43,092 nucleotides of DNA from Alysiella sp. (lineage in GTDB: Bacteria; Pseudomonadota; Gammaproteobacteria; Burkholderiales; Neisseriaceae): the NCBI RefSeq assembly GCF_030525755.1, contig NZ_JAUNEC010000009.1, positions 1 to 43,092 on the forward strand, read 5' to 3'. Below, in pieces: positions 41,110 through 43,092 of the stretch. Position 1 is the first letter of the stretch. Each line of letters begins with the position of its first letter. Made by a program: the position numbers and the translations under genes. A model generated the notes under the pieces. The model did no database searches. It saw only the letters and a program-made list of their open reading frames with translations, and had not been told where the DNA came from.

Positions 41110-41159
41110 TGTTTTCAGGCTGCCTGAAAACCACCTCAATCCCATCAGGAAAGACCATA

Positions 41160-41723
41160 ATGAAATTATCCGCAAAATTAACTGCCGTTTTATTAAGTAC
41201 ATTAGCATACTCCGCCCAAGCCGATACGCGTGTTTTAATGGAAACCAATATGGGCAATATTGAATTGCTGCTAAACGAACACCAAGCCCCACAAACCGTT
41301 GCCAATTTTGTGCAATATGCACGACAAGGTTTCTACAATGGTACGATTTTTCATCGCGTGATAGACGGTTTCATGATACAAGGCGGTGGCTTTACCGCAG
41401 ACATGGTACAAAAAACCACAAGCAAACCGATTAAAAACGAAGCCGATAATGGTTTGAAAAACACAATTGGCACAATTGCTATGGCACGCACCGCCGACCC
41501 ACATTCTGCCACAGCACAATTTTTCATTAATGTTGCCGATAATCCCAACTTGGATTTTACAGCACGCACTCAAGAAAATTATGGTTACACCGTTTTTGGT
41601 CGCGTGAGCAAAGGCATGGACGTTGTCAATCGCATCGCCAAAGTCCGCACCATCAATGGTTTCACACATCAAAATGTCCCTATGAAAACAATTGAAATCA
41701 AAAGTGTTAAAGTGATGAAATAA
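41160..41723 (+). CDS. Periplasmic cyclophilin-type peptidyl-prolyl isomerase
   Basis: The 187-residue protein starts with a signal peptide (KLSAKLTAVLLSTLAYSAQA, predicted cleavage after residue 21). The cyclophilin domain has FYNGTIFHRVIDGFMIQGGGF, with the catalytic Arg in FHRV, and GTIAMARTADPHSATAQFFINV. It is of the PpiA/PpiB type and should catalyse proline isomerisation in the periplasm. I chose the ATG at 41160 behind AGGA; an upstream in-frame start at 41106 runs through a DUS. It ends at a DUS terminator shared with lepB. Confidence 0.93.
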   Translation: MKLSAKLTAVLLSTLAYSAQADTRVLMETNMGNIELLLNEHQAPQTVANFVQYARQGFYNGTIFHRVIDGFMIQGGGFTADMVQKTTSKPIKNEADNGLKNTIGTIAMARTADPHSATAQFFINVADNPNLDFTARTQENYGYTVFGRVSKGMDVVNRIAKVRTINGFTHQNVPMKTIEIKSVKVMK

Positions 41724-41727
41724 GATT

Positions 41728-41762
41728 AGGCTGCCTGAAACAATTTCAGGCAGCCATTTTTT
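41728..41762. terminator. Bidirectional DUS-pair terminator
   Basis: GGCTGCCTGAAA (41729-41740) pairs with TTTCAGGCAGCC (41744-41755) over a three-base loop, followed by ATTTTTT. It lies between the convergent cyclophilin and lepB genes. Confidence 0.8.
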
Positions 41763-41776
41763 AATGGATTAAATTT

Positions 41777-42772
41777 TTACTGAATATTTGTGCCGATGCG
41801 TCCCAACTCGTTTAAATTTAACCAAACAAAAAACGCTTTACCCACAATCAACCTGTCATCAACAAAACCCCAATAACGACTGTCTGCGCTGCTATCTCTG
41901 TTGTCGCCCATGGCAAAATATTTGCCCTCAGGTACGGTGCACTTAAACGCACTGCCTTCATCAAAATAGGTACAATGTTCTTTTAAACCATTGTTGTAGT
42001 ACGAATACTCATTGATAAAACGTGGCTCAAAAGAGGGTCTGTCCACTTTTTTCAACACATCAAATTGCTTGCCATTTAATGCTGCCTGAAAACGTTCTGC
42101 TACCCATTCTTGTTGCGGATTGTTGTCATCTGGATAAGTGTAACTACCCACTGGTGTTTCAGTTTGTACTTCACCATTTACCATTAGAATTTTATCCTTA
42201 TATTCAATCACATCACCTGAAACACCCACGATACGCTTAATGTAATTCAATTCAGGTCGCAAAGGATAATTGAATACCACCACATCACCGCGCTCAATTT
42301 TCCCCGTTGGTATGGCAACCGAATTCAATACAGGCACACGAATACCATAGGCAAATTTATTGACCAAGATAAAATCGCCCTTAACCAAACCAGGACGCAT
42401 GGAACTGGAAGGAATTTGAAACGGCTCTGCCACAAAAGTACGCAACACAAAAATCACTGCAATAATGGGAAAAAATCCCGCCATATAATCGCGAAAATGA
42501 TTATTATCCAATTGCTCATTTTTGTGCAAACACTTTTTCCATAACCATAATAAACCTGTTATTGCAGTAAACAACAACAAAATTGCCGTAAAACTCCATT
42601 TCAAACCGCCAGACAATACCCCAAAAATCCCCACCATTATCAAAAGGTAGCCCCATTGCACACCACTACCCCATTCACCAGCCTCATTTCGTTGCTTGCT
42701 GCCTGAAAAAAGCATGATTGCACCTACACACAATGCTGCCAACGCCATATAAGTGATTGTTGTCAATTCCAC
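41777..42772 (-). CDS. lepB: Signal peptidase I
   Basis: The 331-residue protein has N-terminal membrane helices (near residues 5-23, 42-80 and 100-112) and a periplasmic S26 peptidase domain. The catalytic serine is S124 in PSSSMRP and the general base K179 in YIKRIVGVSGD. Box E reads FAMGDNRDSSADSR. It removes signal peptides from exported proteins. The start is a GTG at 42772; the gene could begin at a later ATG (residue 9) without loss of a catalytic part. It is divergent from the probable katG across 238 bases. No lepA is visible. Confidence 0.95.
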   Translation of the reverse strand: MELTTITYMALAALCVGAIMLFSGSKQRNEAGEWGSGVQWGYLLIMVGIFGVLSGGLKWSFTAILLLFTAITGLLWLWKKCLHKNEQLDNNHFRDYMAGFFPIIAVIFVLRTFVAEPFQIPSSSMRPGLVKGDFILVNKFAYGIRVPVLNSVAIPTGKIERGDVVVFNYPLRPELNYIKRIVGVSGDVIEYKDKILMVNGEVQTETPVGSYTYPDDNNPQQEWVAERFQAALNGKQFDVLKKVDRPSFEPRFINEYSYYNNGLKEHCTYFDEGSAFKCTVPEGKYFAMGDNRDSSADSRYWGFVDDRLIVGKAFFVWLNLNELGRIGTNIQ

Positions 42773-42941
42773 GTATTTCGTCTTTCTATCTGGTTACTCA
42801 ATTTCGTTTCAGATTACCTGAAACACCAAATCAATAAGAATATAGCAGTAAGGCAAATAAAGCAATTTACATAATCAATCCACCCCAAATGGTCATTTAC
42901 ATCATAAAACTTTTCATGTACAGTTCAATCTCATAGCAAAC

Positions 42942-42965
42942 ATCAATTTAAAAAAATAAATTGAT
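42942..42965. promoter_or_regulatory. Inverted repeat in the lepB to katG-like intergenic region
   Basis: ATCAATTTA (42942-42950) and TAAATTGAT (42957-42965) are exact inverted arms separated by six A residues, about 45 bases before the start at 43011. The symmetry and placement suggest an operator for the downstream gene. It does not match an FNR, OxyR or Fur consensus that I can recognise. Confidence 0.4.
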
Positions 42966-43010
42966 AGCTTATTTTCATTTTCTTTCAACCAACAAATTAA
43001 GGAATCAATC

Positions 43011-43092
43011 ATGTCAGAACACAAATCCATTGCAGGCTGCCCAGTTCATCACGGCAGTGTAACTTCCGACCAACGAGGCCCTATGGCTTGGT
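43011..43092 (+). CDS. katG: Start of a probable catalase-peroxidase (truncated by window edge)
   Basis: An ATG behind AAGGA opens a frame running off the window end; 27 residues are visible. They begin MSEHKSIAGCPVHHG. The CPVHHG-type stretch with a following GP-x-x-W recalls the N-terminus of bifunctional catalase-peroxidases (KatG), which is normally poorly conserved. With so few residues the name is tentative. An AT-rich region with a 9-bp inverted repeat lies upstream. Confidence 0.4.
   Translation, partial: MSEHKSIAGCPVHHGSVTSDQRGPMAW

Noticed and set aside
1..43092. CRISPR arrays
   Set aside because: No regularly spaced direct repeats with unique spacers. The many similar sequences are dispersed DUS and Correia-like copies.
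1..43092. tRNA or rRNA genes
   Set aside because: No cloverleaf-type sequence with TTCGA/GTTCGAATC-like arms, nor rRNA motifs, was seen in the intergenic regions.

Overview
The window is chromosomal DNA from a member of the Neisseriaceae. Copies of the 12-mer AGGCTGCCTGAA and its reverse complement occur throughout. This is the DNA uptake sequence (DUS) dialect described for Simonsiella-type genera; overlapping AGGCAGCCTGAA (Kingella-type) sites are also present. Gene content is betaproteobacterial and neisserial: glyS next to LOS glycosyltransferases, hisE-hinT-tatABC, ptsN-hprK, tonB-exbB-exbD and pyrBI. The best guess is Simonsiella, Alysiella or a close relative; the species cannot be fixed from the sequence alone.

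Layout. 1-1076 is the 3' part of glyS. 1201-5145 is an AT-rich surface-polysaccharide block: a CgtA-like GalNAc transferase, a GT4 and a GT25 glycosyltransferase, and rfbB with an abnormal C-terminus. 5236-6909 holds an OmpA-domain membrane protein and an amino-acid-binding lipoprotein. 7441-11262 carries purB, hisE, hinT, tatABC and a DUF3460 gene. 11520-15654 carries an O-methyltransferase, a CpoB-like lipoprotein, an unrecognised protein and tldD. fabH (-) and gloA (+) follow, then ptsN-hprK, an orphan ThiP-like permease, aroA (-), tonB-exbB-exbD (-), hpnC (-) and dksA (-). 26877-30966 is sucAB, followed by a DUF2459 gene. 31731-32850 is a decayed segment with a nuclease-domain pseudogene and a possible small gene. 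acnB, tamA and pyk lie on the minus strand. 39321-41109 is pyrBI with a leader region, followed by a periplasmic cyclophilin, lepB (-) and the start of a probable katG.

Most genes are housekeeping: central carbon metabolism, purine, pyrimidine, histidine and aromatic synthesis, protein export, TonB energisation and envelope biogenesis. The most unusual content is between the genes. First, a family of roughly 105-115 bp Correia-like inverted-repeat elements occurs in two terminal-repeat subfamilies. Two half elements in opposite orientation bracket the decayed segment at 32023-32762. Second, pyrBI has what looks like a complete pyrimidine attenuation leader: promoter, 41-codon leader peptide with a U-rich run, pause hairpin, and a terminator inside the leader reading frame. 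A Correia-like element sits between this attenuator and pyrB. Third, inverted DUS pairs form most transcription terminators. Two small decayed genes were also found: a PIN-domain toxin remnant and a phage-type nuclease remnant with an in-frame stop.
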